A DNA stretch of 64,000 bases, from the NCBI GenBank assembly GCA_949299195.1, contig CASFZN010000020.1, positions 112,903-176,902 of the forward strand, written 5' to 3'. Below the pieces are notes generated by a model. The model was not told the DNA's origin and did not search any database. It saw nothing but the letters and a program-made list of their open reading frames with translations. Positions 54,707 to 63,425 of this stretch are shown here, piece by piece. Within the stretch, counting starts at the first letter, position 1, and each line of letters begins with the position of its first letter. Position numbers and translations under genes: made by a program. The stretch is from an uncultured bacterium (GTDB lineage Bacteria; Bacillota_I; Bacilli_A; RFN20; CAG-826).

Positions 54707-57076
54707 TTATAAATTATAGAAGGTTTTTACTTCCATTTCTATATCCTTTTCATCGTTTATAAATCTTGAATTTTTCCACACTTTTTTAAATAAAAATGAA
54801 TAGGATCTTCCTTTATATCTACTATCGATTAATAAAGCCATTCCATGGTCATTTTCACTTCTAATCAATCTTCCAACTGCTTGCATAATCTTATTGATTC
54901 CAGGATTTACAAAAGCATATTCGAATGAAGGATAGTTAGAAACTTCTCGATAATATCGGTCTAATTCCATCGTTTCAAATGAAATATTTGGATACCCAAC
55001 TCCGATAATTATAACTCCAATTAGTCTATCCTCAGTTAAATCAATTCCTTCTGAAAAACTTCCTCCTAAAACGCAAAATCCTATAGTTGTTTTTTTAGGA
55101 TTTTTCTTAAAATTAGCAGTAAATCTTTCTTTTTCTTCGTTTGTCATCTTCTTTTCTTGGAAAAACAAATCGCAATCTTTTAAAAGTTTTCCATCAATTA
55201 TTGCCATAAGTTTAAATAAATATTCAAAAGATGGGCAATAAACAATGTAATTTCCAACCTTTGATGAAACAAACGAATTGATTTGAGAAACTACGTTATT
55301 TATCGTTAAATCTCGATCTTTATATTTCAAAGAAATCTTATCATTAACTAAAACTTTTATTTGTTCATCTTTAAAAGGCGAATCGATATGTGAAAAAGGA
55401 ATCTCCATTTCGCTAGTTAAAATTAAATCTTTATAAAACTTAAAAGGGGATAATGTTCCACTAAAATAAAGACTCGATTTAAACTGAGTATTGGTTCTTA
55501 AAATATATTCTGAAGCATCTAAACAGTTTATTTTTATAAGAATATTCTTATCTTTTCTTCTTTCTATTGAATAAACGAAGTTAGAAAAGTTAAAGAATTC
55601 CAAAATTTTTAAAAATCTATTAATTTCTAAAGAAACTTGCGATAAATCGATGAGTCTTTCATCCATTTTCTTCTTTTTCATCCTTAAATACGTGTCTTTA
55701 AATTTCATTAAAAGATTGATAAGTTCAAAATCTAAAACTTCATATTTATGGTTACTTTCATTTTCAATAAAATCATCTTCGTATTCAGAAATTCTTTCTT
55801 TAATTTCTTTTAAGATCTTTGAAAATCTTGTTAATTTCAGCTTTTTAGCTTCATCTAATGCTGAACCTACCATTTTTAAAGATATTTCAGCGCTATACAT
55901 ATCACGACTTCTAGTTACTAAATTATGAGCTTCATCAACTAATAAAAATTTATTTGAAGCAATAATATTCGTGTCGCCAAAATAGCGAATAAGTCTAGCA
56001 CAAGGATCAAAAACATAGTTAAAATCGCATAAAATTAAATCACTATAGTTAGATAAATCTAAACTTAATTCAAAAGGACAAATATTATTCTTTTTAGCAA
56101 TTTCTAGTACTCTTTCCTTATCGAATAAGTCATTTTTATTTAAAGAATCGATGATTACATCATTAATTTTCGAATAGTAATCCTTAGCAAATGGACAATC
56201 ATCTGGATTACACAATTTGTTCGCACTTTTATTGATACAAATTTTCTCTTTGGCAGTAATTTGAACACATCTTAATCTCAATTTTTCTTCAAAAAGTATA
56301 TTTAAAGCTTTTAAAACCGATTCAAAACCACTATTTTTAGCAGTTGCATAAAAAATTTTATCAATATTATTGTTATTCATATTTTTAATAGATGAATATA
56401 AGAAAGAAATCGTTTTTCCAACCCCGGTCCTAGCTTCAATAAATGTAGTCTTATTTTCATCCATTGTTTCAATAACTTTTTCGATAATTTCAGCTTGACC
56501 TTTGCGATAATATTGAAAAGGAAACTGCAATTTTTCAATAGCTTCGTTTTTAATATCAATAAAATTTCTATTTATCTTTAAAAAATCGACATATACCCCT
56601 AAATATTTAAAAAATAGGTCTTTTAGTAGATTTCTAGTATATTTATAGTACTTTATTAGTACTTTTTCAGAGTTCTGCGAGATATAAACTAACCTGATTT
56701 TTATCTCTTCTAAGTCATTTTGAAGGGCATAAAAATAGGCATAAACCTCTGCTTGGCCTAGATGCCAAGATTCATTCTTTTCAAAGAACTCTTCTAAATC
56801 GATATTGGTAGATTTAATCTCTTCAATAACTACTTCGTCTTTATTAATTTCAATACCGTCAATTGATCCCTGAATAGTGATTAAGTAATCTTCAAATTCA
56901 ATAGTTTCTTTGATTCGATATTCGCTAATATAATTCTTTCCTTGTTTTGATTGATATTCACGATGAATTCTACTTCCTTCTTGCATCGTGGCTTGGTTAA
57001 AAACACGGTCATCAATATCACCGGTTCTTAATACAAAATCAACCAATTCATGAACACTTATATTAATCTTTGTCAT
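54707..57076 (-). CDS. DinG/XPD-like helicase fused to a PD-(D/E)XK nuclease
   Basis: A 789-residue protein. The N-terminal 150 residues match a Cas4/RecB-type nuclease: H38, D73 in GSIDGI, E86 and K88 in VVIEEIKST, and QAEVY (108-112). The helicase follows with Walker A EARTGVGKTISF, four cysteines of an Fe-S cluster (KICINKS, KLCNPDDCPF, NNICPFEL), DEAH box LLVDEAHNLV and motif VI QAVGRLIRSENDHG. It probably acts in DNA repair. Four phased AGTA units encode part of the region between nuclease and helicase. Confidence 0.9.
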   Translation of the reverse strand: MTKINISVHELVDFVLRTGDIDDRVFNQATMQEGSRIHREYQSKQGKNYISEYRIKETIEFEDYLITIQGSIDGIEINKDEVVIEEIKSTNIDLEEFFEKNESWHLGQAEVYAYFYALQNDLEEIKIRLVYISQNSEKVLIKYYKYTRNLLKDLFFKYLGVYVDFLKINRNFIDIKNEAIEKLQFPFQYYRKGQAEIIEKVIETMDENKTTFIEARTGVGKTISFLYSSIKNMNNNNIDKIFYATAKNSGFESVLKALNILFEEKLRLRCVQITAKEKICINKSANKLCNPDDCPFAKDYYSKINDVIIDSLNKNDLFDKERVLEIAKKNNICPFELSLDLSNYSDLILCDFNYVFDPCARLIRYFGDTNIIASNKFLLVDEAHNLVTRSRDMYSAEISLKMVGSALDEAKKLKLTRFSKILKEIKERISEYEDDFIENESNHKYEVLDFELINLLMKFKDTYLRMKKKKMDERLIDLSQVSLEINRFLKILEFFNFSNFVYSIERRKDKNILIKINCLDASEYILRTNTQFKSSLYFSGTLSPFKFYKDLILTSEMEIPFSHIDSPFKDEQIKVLVNDKISLKYKDRDLTINNVVSQINSFVSSKVGNYIVYCPSFEYLFKLMAIIDGKLLKDCDLFFQEKKMTNEEKERFTANFKKNPKKTTIGFCVLGGSFSEGIDLTEDRLIGVIIIGVGYPNISFETMELDRYYREVSNYPSFEYAFVNPGINKIMQAVGRLIRSENDHGMALLIDSRYKGRSYSFLFKKVWKNSRFINDEKDIEMEVKTFYNL
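56625..56661 (+). repeat. 11-bp phased AGTA array, 4 units (inside the helicase gene)
   Basis: AGTA at 56625, 56636, 56647 and 56658, exactly 11 bp apart. On the coding strand it contributes YYKYTRNLLKDL, whose TRNLL recurs in the DEAD-box protein at its own copy of the repeat. Confidence 0.85.
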
Positions 57077-58012
57077 TTATTTAATAATATCGTTAACTTT
57101 AAATTCTTCTCTATTGCCGTTATAAAAATCAGCGTAATTCATCATCTTTTTGCCTTGTTTTTGAATTTTTTCAACTCCTATTGCTCCGTTATTACAAGCT
57201 ATAACAAAATTCTTTTTATCATAACTAATAACTTTTCCTGGAACATCAACTACGTCTTTTAAAAGAATAGATTTTCTAATCTTATATTTAATTTCGTTAT
57301 TAATAAAATAAGCACAAGGTGATTCGCTTAAAGCTCTAATTTTATTATGAATTTTAACCGCATCTTCATTAAAATCTAACTTTTCATCCTCTTCTAAAAT
57401 CTTTTTAGTAAAGGTAACTTTTGATTCATCTTGAGCTACGCCTTTATTCTTTCCGCTTAAATAATCATCGATATTATCGATAAAAACTTTATATGCAGCA
57501 TCAACCATTTTATTAGATAATTCAGTATAGTTGTCATCATTAATCCCAATTTTTTCAATTCCAAAAACTCTTCCTGCATCCATTTTTTGGACCATTTCCA
57601 TTAAAGAAACACCGGTTTCTTTATCACCATTTAATATTGCATATTGAATAGGAGCAGCTCCTCTATAGGATGGTAAAATCGAACCATGGAAATTTAAAGA
57701 TCCATATTTTGGAGTTTCTAAAATTTCTATAGGCATGATTTGCCCATAGGCAAAAGTTAAGATTAACTCAGGATTAATTTCTTTAATTTTATCGATATTT
57801 TCTTTGATTTTTTCAAATTGATATAAAGGAATATTATATTTATTTGCTACTATTTTTGTAGGAGTTGGCTCTAATTTCATCTTTCTACCACTTGGTTTAT
57901 CAATTTGAGAAACGACCCCAACAATGTTATATCCTTCAACTATTAATTTTTCTAACAATTTGGCACTCATTTCAGGAGTTCCAAAATATAAAATTCTTAC
58001 GCTTTTTTTCAT
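57077..58012 (-). CDS. fmt: methionyl-tRNA formyltransferase
   Basis: Formylates initiator Met-tRNA. Signature SLNFHGSILPSYRGAAPIQYAI with the catalytic Asn, His and the GVSLMEMVQKMDAGRV segment. N-terminal RILYFGTPEMSAKLLEKL is typical. The 311 residues are normal. The SD is AAAGGAAA. Its stop codon is directly followed by the helicase gene. Confidence 0.96.
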   Translation of the reverse strand: MKKSVRILYFGTPEMSAKLLEKLIVEGYNIVGVVSQIDKPSGRKMKLEPTPTKIVANKYNIPLYQFEKIKENIDKIKEINPELILTFAYGQIMPIEILETPKYGSLNFHGSILPSYRGAAPIQYAILNGDKETGVSLMEMVQKMDAGRVFGIEKIGINDDNYTELSNKMVDAAYKVFIDNIDDYLSGKNKGVAQDESKVTFTKKILEEDEKLDFNEDAVKIHNKIRALSESPCAYFINNEIKYKIRKSILLKDVVDVPGKVISYDKKNFVIACNNGAIGVEKIQKQGKKMMNYADFYNGNREEFKVNDIIK

Positions 58013-58099
58013 GTAATTTTAATTTCCTTTAAATTCCTTATTATTTTATAATATTCAAGCTAAATATCATAATAAAAGCTTGAAATTTTTCATCGATTT

Positions 58100-58129
58100 T
58101 TGATTAATTTCGTTTGCTTTTGTTATATA
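58100..58129 (+). promoter_or_regulatory. promoter of rpsT
   Basis: TTGATT (58100-58105) and, 18 bp further, TATATA (58124-58129) preceded by TGT, i.e. an extended -10. Confidence 0.45.
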
Positions 58130-58170
58130 GTTTTGATACTATTATTGACGTATCTATTTTAGGAGATGTT

Positions 58171-58434
58171 ATGGCAAATATTAAATCACAAATCAAAAGA
58201 AACAAAACAAACGAAAAAGCAAGACTTAGAAATATCTCTTATAAATCAAAATTAAGAACTGCAATGAAGAAAGTTAGACTTGCTGTTGAAGCAAAAGACT
58301 TAGAAAAAGCAACTTTAGCATTAAACAAAGCAGTCTCAATTATTGATAGAGCTGTTGTCAAAGGCATTATTCATAAGAAAACTGCTGCAAGAGATAAAAG
58401 TAACTTACAAACTCTCGTTAATACTTTAAAATAA
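58171..58434 (+). CDS. rpsT: ribosomal protein S20
   Basis: An 87-residue basic protein beginning [20 protein letters not shown], with the C-terminal [19 protein letters not shown]: the S20 signature. TTAGGAG lies upstream of the ATG at 58171; the frame is open upstream but the family N-terminus fixes the start. Isolated + strand gene opposite fmt and holA. Confidence 0.96.
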   Translation: MANIKSQIKRNKTNEKARLRNISYKSKLRTAMKKVRLAVEAKDLEKATLALNKAVSIIDRAVVKGIIHKKTAARDKSNLQTLVNTLK

Positions 58435-58468
58435 TTTAAAATATTAACTACTAGTTTTGCAGGTTTTA

Positions 58469-58500
58469 AGGGGATTTATGTTGATATCCTCTTTTTATTT
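58469..58500 (+). terminator. terminator after rpsT
   Basis: AGGGGAT (58469-58475), 10-nt loop, ATCCTCT (58486-58492) with one G-T pair, then TTTTATTTT. A single TACT unit (58449) precedes it. Confidence 0.7.
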
Positions 58501-58553
58501 TATAAATTTTTCTTTTTTTAATATATTTATCTTATATTTATATATAGAAAAAG

Positions 58554-59516
58554 TTAAATACTTGCTAAAAATAATTCAAAACCTAAGAATCGATCAATTT
58601 CGTTTCTTTTAATTGATAAATCTAATTTATATAAATCATCTAAAACTCTTCTAACTTCTTCTAAAGGGAAGTTTTTTAAGTTTCTTAAAGAAATTTGAAC
58701 TCTATAAGGATTTTGATTTAATATTTCGGCAATTTCTTGAGAAGAATGCTTTTGTTTTTGAAGTGTTAATATTTCATCATAAAAGATGAAATTGGTGGTT
58801 AAACCTGAAATTAATACCACAGGTTCTACATTTATTTCTTTTAAATCGCGATATATTTCAAATATTTGATCATGATTTTTTGAAACTATTGCGTTTGCTA
58901 AATCAAAAAAATTATCGCTAATTATTCGTGAAGATAATTCATCGATATCTTTTAAAGTTATTTCTTTTTCTTCTATTTTATAAAGCATTAATTTATCAGC
59001 TTCATTATGAAAGGAATAAAAATCATAATTAACGTATTTTATTAATAAATTTAATGCATCATCATTAATTTTATATTTCATATTCTTAAAATATTCTTTT
59101 GCATATTGAATAAATTCTGGTTTTTTTACCTCACTAAGAATATAAATCTTGCCATTTTCTTCTACTAATTTAACAATGTTATTTGATTTAGCAATAACAT
59201 TATTAGAGATAAAAATAACGAGTAAATTCTGATTTTTCTCTAAAATAACATCTTTTAAAAGATTAAAGGCGCCATCTTTAATCTTTTTTCTTTCTTTTTC
59301 AGTTACTAAAAACTCGCTATTTTTAATAACTACTGCTTTTTTTAAAAAGAAACCTAAACTAGTTTGGGTTAATTCATCTAAAAAAGGTTCGATACCATCT
59401 TTTAAATAATCATAAGTATATAAATTAATATCCTCACCATTAAAAAAGTCTTTAATTACCTTTTTAAATCTTTTTTCTATAAAAAATGTTTCTTTACCAC
59501 AAAAAATATAATTCAT
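58554..59516 (-). CDS. holA: DNA polymerase III delta subunit
   Basis: Clamp-loader subunit of 320 residues. The sequence pattern fits HolA: N-terminal NYIFCGKETFFIEKRFKKVI, FISNNVIAKSNNIVKL in the ATPase-like domain, and the C-terminal ILNQNPYRVQISLRNLKNF. It lies directly after comEC, as in many Bacilli. A TAAAAT box ends 10 nt before the ATG and no SD is visible. Confidence 0.9.
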   Translation of the reverse strand: MNYIFCGKETFFIEKRFKKVIKDFFNGEDINLYTYDYLKDGIEPFLDELTQTSLGFFLKKAVVIKNSEFLVTEKERKKIKDGAFNLLKDVILEKNQNLLVIFISNNVIAKSNNIVKLVEENGKIYILSEVKKPEFIQYAKEYFKNMKYKINDDALNLLIKYVNYDFYSFHNEADKLMLYKIEEKEITLKDIDELSSRIISDNFFDLANAIVSKNHDQIFEIYRDLKEINVEPVVLISGLTTNFIFYDEILTLQKQKHSSQEIAEILNQNPYRVQISLRNLKNFPLEEVRRVLDDLYKLDLSIKRNEIDRFLGFELFLASI

Positions 59517-59534
59517 GTTAGAGATAATTTTACA

Positions 59535-61559
59535 CTAAAATTCATAAAATTTATATGTAATCGTGCCTTCAAGATCAGTTCTTCTAATTTTAACGTTATA
59601 TTTATTTAAAGTAGCGATTACTTCATCACTTGGATGATTATAAAAATTATTAACTCCACAGCTAATAATCGCTTCTTTTGGTTTTAAAAATTCGATAAAT
59701 TCACTACTTGTTGAAGTTTTAGAACCATGATGTCCTACCTTTAAACAATCTACCTTCAAATCCTTATATTCATTCATAATATTTTTTTCAATATTTATAG
59801 ATGCATCTCCCATAAATAAAAAGTTATAAGAAGATAAAGAAAGATATAAAACTAAAGAATTATCATTTTCATCTAAGGAAAATGAAGAATTATTTAAATT
59901 CCTTATATTAATAGATGAATCATTAAACTCTTTAAAATTATTATAATCATAAATATTATTAATTTTAAAATTAGAGTTTAATGATTCTAGTGCTCCATAA
60001 TGATCAAAATCATAATGGGATATAAATACTGAATCTAATGAATATATTCGATTTTTCTTTAAATAAGGAATTAAAGAATTGGTTGCTAAATCAGTATAGG
60101 TTAATCCTCCCGTATCAATTAAATAAGACTTATTTTTGATTCTTATTAAAGTAGAATCTCCTTGTCCAACATTAATAAATGAAACTAAAACACTAAAGCT
60201 ATTTTCTATAGGTAAAGTATATAGAGATAAAAATAACGAAAAAGTAAGAATATATGGGATAAATCTAGCTTTATTGTTAACCTCAACAAAGTAGAAAAAT
60301 CCATAAAGAATAAAGAAATAAAAACATAACAATAAATCATTAAAATATGGGATATGAATCGTTAAATTTATATCGCTAAATAGATAAATTATATTTTTAA
60401 CTAAGATAAAAATATCATTCACTACTATTGAAGGGACTCCTAAAAATGAAAATAATGAAAATAAATAAAAGATTTTAGTAAGTGGAGTTAATAAAAATAT
60501 GAAAATAGTCGATAAAACATTAAATGAATTATTAAACTTTATTAAAAATGGAAATAAAACAACACTTATAATAAGTTGGTTAATAAACGCTTTTTCAAGT
60601 TTATTAAAATCTTTAATTCTGCCTTTAATTAAAAATAAAAATATCGAAATCATATAAGACATATAAAATCCTGCTTGAAAGATAATTCGAGGATTAATAG
60701 CTATAAAAAACAAACCTAAAATCGCTAAACTATCGAGCTTTTTAAACTTATAATCTAGATAAAATTTATTAATAAAATTAAAGATATAAAAAATTAATGC
60801 TCTAAAAATTGAAAACTTATTAATTGTTATAATTAAAAGTGGAGAATATGTAATTAAAGCTAAAATATGGGATGTTTTTTCATTAAATTTAAGGAAAAAT
60901 AATCTTTTTAATCCATATAAAGAAAAATTAATATACATTCCAGTAATCGAAAAAAGATTAATAATCTGTAAATCTTTTAAAATAATCGTTGATTCGTTTG
61001 AATAATCAATAGTTGAAAATAAAATTCCTCCAATTAAATTTTTAACTACTTCATCTTCAAAATTAGTTAAAAATCTCTCCTTTAAAAAATAATTATTTAA
61101 AGGGAAATTAAAGATATATTCAACACTTTTCGCATCTATTTCATAATCTATTCCTTTAGAAAATAAATATTCATTAAAATCAAAGCTTGATTCAAGAGTA
61201 ACAAAATTAATTTTTGTCTTTATTCCCTCTATTTTTATTATGTCTAAAAAATCAAATGTCGATTCTTTATCAACTCTTACATATATTTTTTCTAATCCAT
61301 TAAAAGCAACAATATAGCTCTTTTTTCTTTCGATTATTAAAAAATAAGGAGATGAAAGCGAGACACTATCTTTAATTAGACATAATAAAATAGTAAGGAT
61401 AAAGGAAAAAAGAATAACAGCTAAAACTTTTTTATTATTTTTAAGATGAACTAAGATTAAATAAATATCAAAAACTAGGATAACTAAGCCTAAAATGTAT
61501 CTTTCATAATAAATTAAACTAGCTAATATGGAGCTTAAAAAAATACAAAATAGGCTCAT
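59535..61559 (-). CDS. comEC: competence protein ComEC
   Basis: Membrane channel for uptake of single-stranded DNA. The N-terminal half has several membrane segments and an OB-like extracellular region. The competence domain starts near GGILFSTIDYSNESTIILKD and FSITGMYINFSLYG, followed by many membrane helices. The C-terminal third is a metallo-beta-lactamase-like domain (SFINVGQGDSTLIRIKNKSY, ISHYDFDHYGALE, KVGHHGSKTSTS). The 674 residues are near normal. It starts 5 nt after comEA. Confidence 0.94.
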   Translation of the reverse strand: MSLFCIFLSSILASLIYYERYILGLVILVFDIYLILVHLKNNKKVLAVILFSFILTILLCLIKDSVSLSSPYFLIIERKKSYIVAFNGLEKIYVRVDKESTFDFLDIIKIEGIKTKINFVTLESSFDFNEYLFSKGIDYEIDAKSVEYIFNFPLNNYFLKERFLTNFEDEVVKNLIGGILFSTIDYSNESTIILKDLQIINLFSITGMYINFSLYGLKRLFFLKFNEKTSHILALITYSPLLIITINKFSIFRALIFYIFNFINKFYLDYKFKKLDSLAILGLFFIAINPRIIFQAGFYMSYMISIFLFLIKGRIKDFNKLEKAFINQLIISVVLFPFLIKFNNSFNVLSTIFIFLLTPLTKIFYLFSLFSFLGVPSIVVNDIFILVKNIIYLFSDINLTIHIPYFNDLLLCFYFFILYGFFYFVEVNNKARFIPYILTFSLFLSLYTLPIENSFSVLVSFINVGQGDSTLIRIKNKSYLIDTGGLTYTDLATNSLIPYLKKNRIYSLDSVFISHYDFDHYGALESLNSNFKINNIYDYNNFKEFNDSSINIRNLNNSSFSLDENDNSLVLYLSLSSYNFLFMGDASINIEKNIMNEYKDLKVDCLKVGHHGSKTSTSSEFIEFLKPKEAIISCGVNNFYNHPSDEVIATLNKYNVKIRRTDLEGTITYKFYEF

Positions 61560-61564
61560 AAAAG

Positions 61565-62122
61565 TTAATCGCTTAAGCAGATGTTATTTTTAATTTTTGA
61601 AAAGATAGAATTTCCGATTCCTTTAACATCCATAATGTCTTCTAATGTTTCAAATCGTCCATTTTCTTCACGATGTTGAACTATTGAAGAGGACATTACT
61701 TCACCAATTCCATCCAAAGAATCGAGTTCTTCTTCATCTGCATCGTTAATATTTACTTTTTCGATTGGATTATTCCCACAAACATCATCTACTTCATATA
61801 ATGGCGCAATATAATATGAGGTAGAATCTTCAACAATTGCTTCAAAAAAGTAACATTTTTCATCCGCATTTGAAGTAACTCCTCCAGCGGCTTCAATTAA
61901 ATCTGCCATTGAAGAACCTAAAGCCAGGGTGTAATTCCCAGGTCGAACAACTTCACCGCTTACCCCAACCGAAATATTATCGTCATCAACAATATCAATC
62001 GAACTATCACCACTTCCTCCGTTATTAGAGTTTCCTTGAAGATTTGGATCGATTGCTTTAAGGACAATAATTCCAATTATAGTAACAATGAGCGTTCCAA
62101 TAATTACTTTTGTTAAGACCAT
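61565..62122 (-). CDS. comEA: competence protein ComEA
   Basis: DNA receptor of the uptake machinery. An N-terminal membrane anchor (VIIGTLIVTIIGIIVLKA), a flexible Gly/Ser/Asp linker, an SLBB domain (GVSGEVVRPGNYTLALGSSM) and two C-terminal helix-hairpin-helix motifs (VNINDADEEELDSLDGIGEV, then IMDVKGIGNSIFSKI). AAAGGAGG precedes the ATG. Its promoter box is shared with two other genes in the window. Confidence 0.95.
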   Translation of the reverse strand: MVLTKVIIGTLIVTIIGIIVLKAIDPNLQGNSNNGGSGDSSIDIVDDDNISVGVSGEVVRPGNYTLALGSSMADLIEAAGGVTSNADEKCYFFEAIVEDSTSYYIAPLYEVDDVCGNNPIEKVNINDADEEELDSLDGIGEVMSSSIVQHREENGRFETLEDIMDVKGIGNSIFSKIKNNICLSD

Positions 62123-62131
62123 AAATAAAAA

Positions 62132-62164
62132 CCTCCTTTATATACAAGAACGCTCTAAAGGAGG
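62132..62164 (-). repeat. inverted repeat involving the comEA Shine-Dalgarno sequence
   Basis: CCTCCTTTA (62132-62140) and TAAAGGAGG (62156-62164), a perfect 9-bp inverted repeat with a 15-nt loop. On the comEA mRNA strand the arm nearest the gene is the SD itself. Confidence 0.6.
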
Positions 62165-62176
62165 AAAATTATTCAA
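62141..62176 (-). promoter_or_regulatory. shared competence-linked promoter box, copy C (comEA-comEC)
   Basis: On the - strand TGAATA (62175-62170), 17-bp spacer, CGTTCT (62152-62147) and TGTATA (62146-62141). Same element as at 14001-14035 and 39635-39669; the spacer differs by containing CCTCCTTT. Confidence 0.75.
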
Positions 62177-62198
62177 CTTTTTTAAAAATTTTTAAAAA

Positions 62199-62681
62199 TT
62201 ATTTAATTGAGGTGATTTTAATATCGTATGGTTTAACAGTTTTAACGGTTACAACTTCATCAACTTTATGTCCAACTAAAGCAACACCAAGTGGACAAAC
62301 GTTTGAAATTTTTACGACATTATCGCTAGATAATGGATTTGCTTCGATAGAAGAAACAATCTTAACAGTCTTTTCTTCATTTTTTAATAAGTCAATGAAG
62401 GTAACGATATTAGAGATTTTTACTTCTTGAGCTTTATTATTATCTTTAACGACTGTAGCATCAGCTAAGATAGCTTCAATTTCTTTAATTCTACCTTCAA
62501 CTTCAGCTTGTCTATTTCTAGCACTATCATAATCAGCGTTTTCACTTAAGTCACCCATACTTCTTGCGTTTTGAAGTTGTTCGATGACGTGAGGTCTTTC
62601 AACATCAATTAAATGACGTAATTCTTTATTTAATTGTTCGACACCTTCTTTGGTTAATTCGATACCTTTTTTTGCTACCAT
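62199..62681 (-). CDS. greA: transcription elongation factor GreA
   Basis: Rescues backtracked RNA polymerase. N-terminal coiled coil (LTKEGVEQLNKELRHLIDVERP; RSMGDLSENADYDSARNRQAE, with the acidic tip) and C-terminal FKBP-like domain. The 160 residues are normal. It follows ruvX and the DUF1292 gene in the usual order. Confidence 0.96.
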   Translation of the reverse strand: MVAKKGIELTKEGVEQLNKELRHLIDVERPHVIEQLQNARSMGDLSENADYDSARNRQAEVEGRIKEIEAILADATVVKDNNKAQEVKISNIVTFIDLLKNEEKTVKIVSSIEANPLSSDNVVKISNVCPLGVALVGHKVDEVVTVKTVKPYDIKITSIK

Positions 62682-62735
62682 ATTTTTAATATCTCCTAAA
62701 TCGTAAATTATATTAGCATTAAATCGTTCTAATTT

Positions 62736-63008
62736 CTATTTAATGTTTTGGATTTTTTCATCATTCATATAAGCGTCTAAAATTTCGCTTGCTTCTTCTA
62801 GTTCACTTTCATCAGTAACTTCGAATAATTCGTGTTCTTCATTATATCTCATAACGTAGATATCATCTGGTTCAGCTGGATCATAAACTAAAACATATTC
62901 TGCATTTCTTTCTTTAACTTCATAGGTAAAAAGAATATTCATTACATATTCCATTCCATCTTCACCATAAATTAATATTTGATTATCATTTAATTTTTTC
63001 ATATTCAA
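62736..63008 (-). CDS. DUF1292 protein (YrzB family)
   Basis: A 90-residue acidic protein (GEDGMEYVMNILFTYEVKER; VLVYDPAEPDDIYVMRY; DESELEEASEILDAYM) of the DUF1292 family, which in Bacilli lies between ruvX and greA. The function is unknown. It overlaps ruvX by 23 nt. Confidence 0.88.
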   Translation of the reverse strand: MNMKKLNDNQILIYGEDGMEYVMNILFTYEVKERNAEYVLVYDPAEPDDIYVMRYNEEHELFEVTDESELEEASEILDAYMNDEKIQNIK

Positions 63009-63420
63009 GGCTCCTTAAATAGTCTTCTAAAATAATAAAAGCACTCATCATATCGATTCTTTTTTTGATTTCGTCTTTTTTTAACCCAGCGTCTTCTAAT
63101 CTTTTCCTAGCTTCAATGGTTGTAAAAGATTCGTCAAAAAGAATGAAATTTAAAGTATCATCCATCTTTTTAATATCATCAACAAATCGTCTAACAGATT
63201 GACATCTTATGCCTTCTTGACGGTCGAGTTGAAGAGGGAAACCAATAACTATATCTTTAATATCTAATTCTTTACTTACTTCTAAAACTCTTTCTCTGGC
63301 TTTTTTATAATTTCCTTTTTCAAAATTAAAATTTTCTTTATTATGGATAATTCCTAAAGAATCTGAGAAAGCTATTCCTAAACTATTGGTTCCTAAATCT
63401 AATCCGAGATATTTTTTCAT
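62986..63420 (-). CDS. ruvX: Holliday junction resolvase-like RuvX/YqgF
   Basis: RNase H-fold nuclease implicated in 16S rRNA maturation: GLDLGTNSLGIAFSDSLG, VIGFPLQLDRQEG and DESFTTIEARKRLEDAG carry the acidic residues. The 144 residues are normal. It lies 5 nt after the alaS stop. Confidence 0.95.
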   Translation of the reverse strand: MKKYLGLDLGTNSLGIAFSDSLGIIHNKENFNFEKGNYKKARERVLEVSKELDIKDIVIGFPLQLDRQEGIRCQSVRRFVDDIKKMDDTLNFILFDESFTTIEARKRLEDAGLKKDEIKKRIDMMSAFIILEDYLRSLEYEKIK

Positions 63421-63425
63421 AAATT

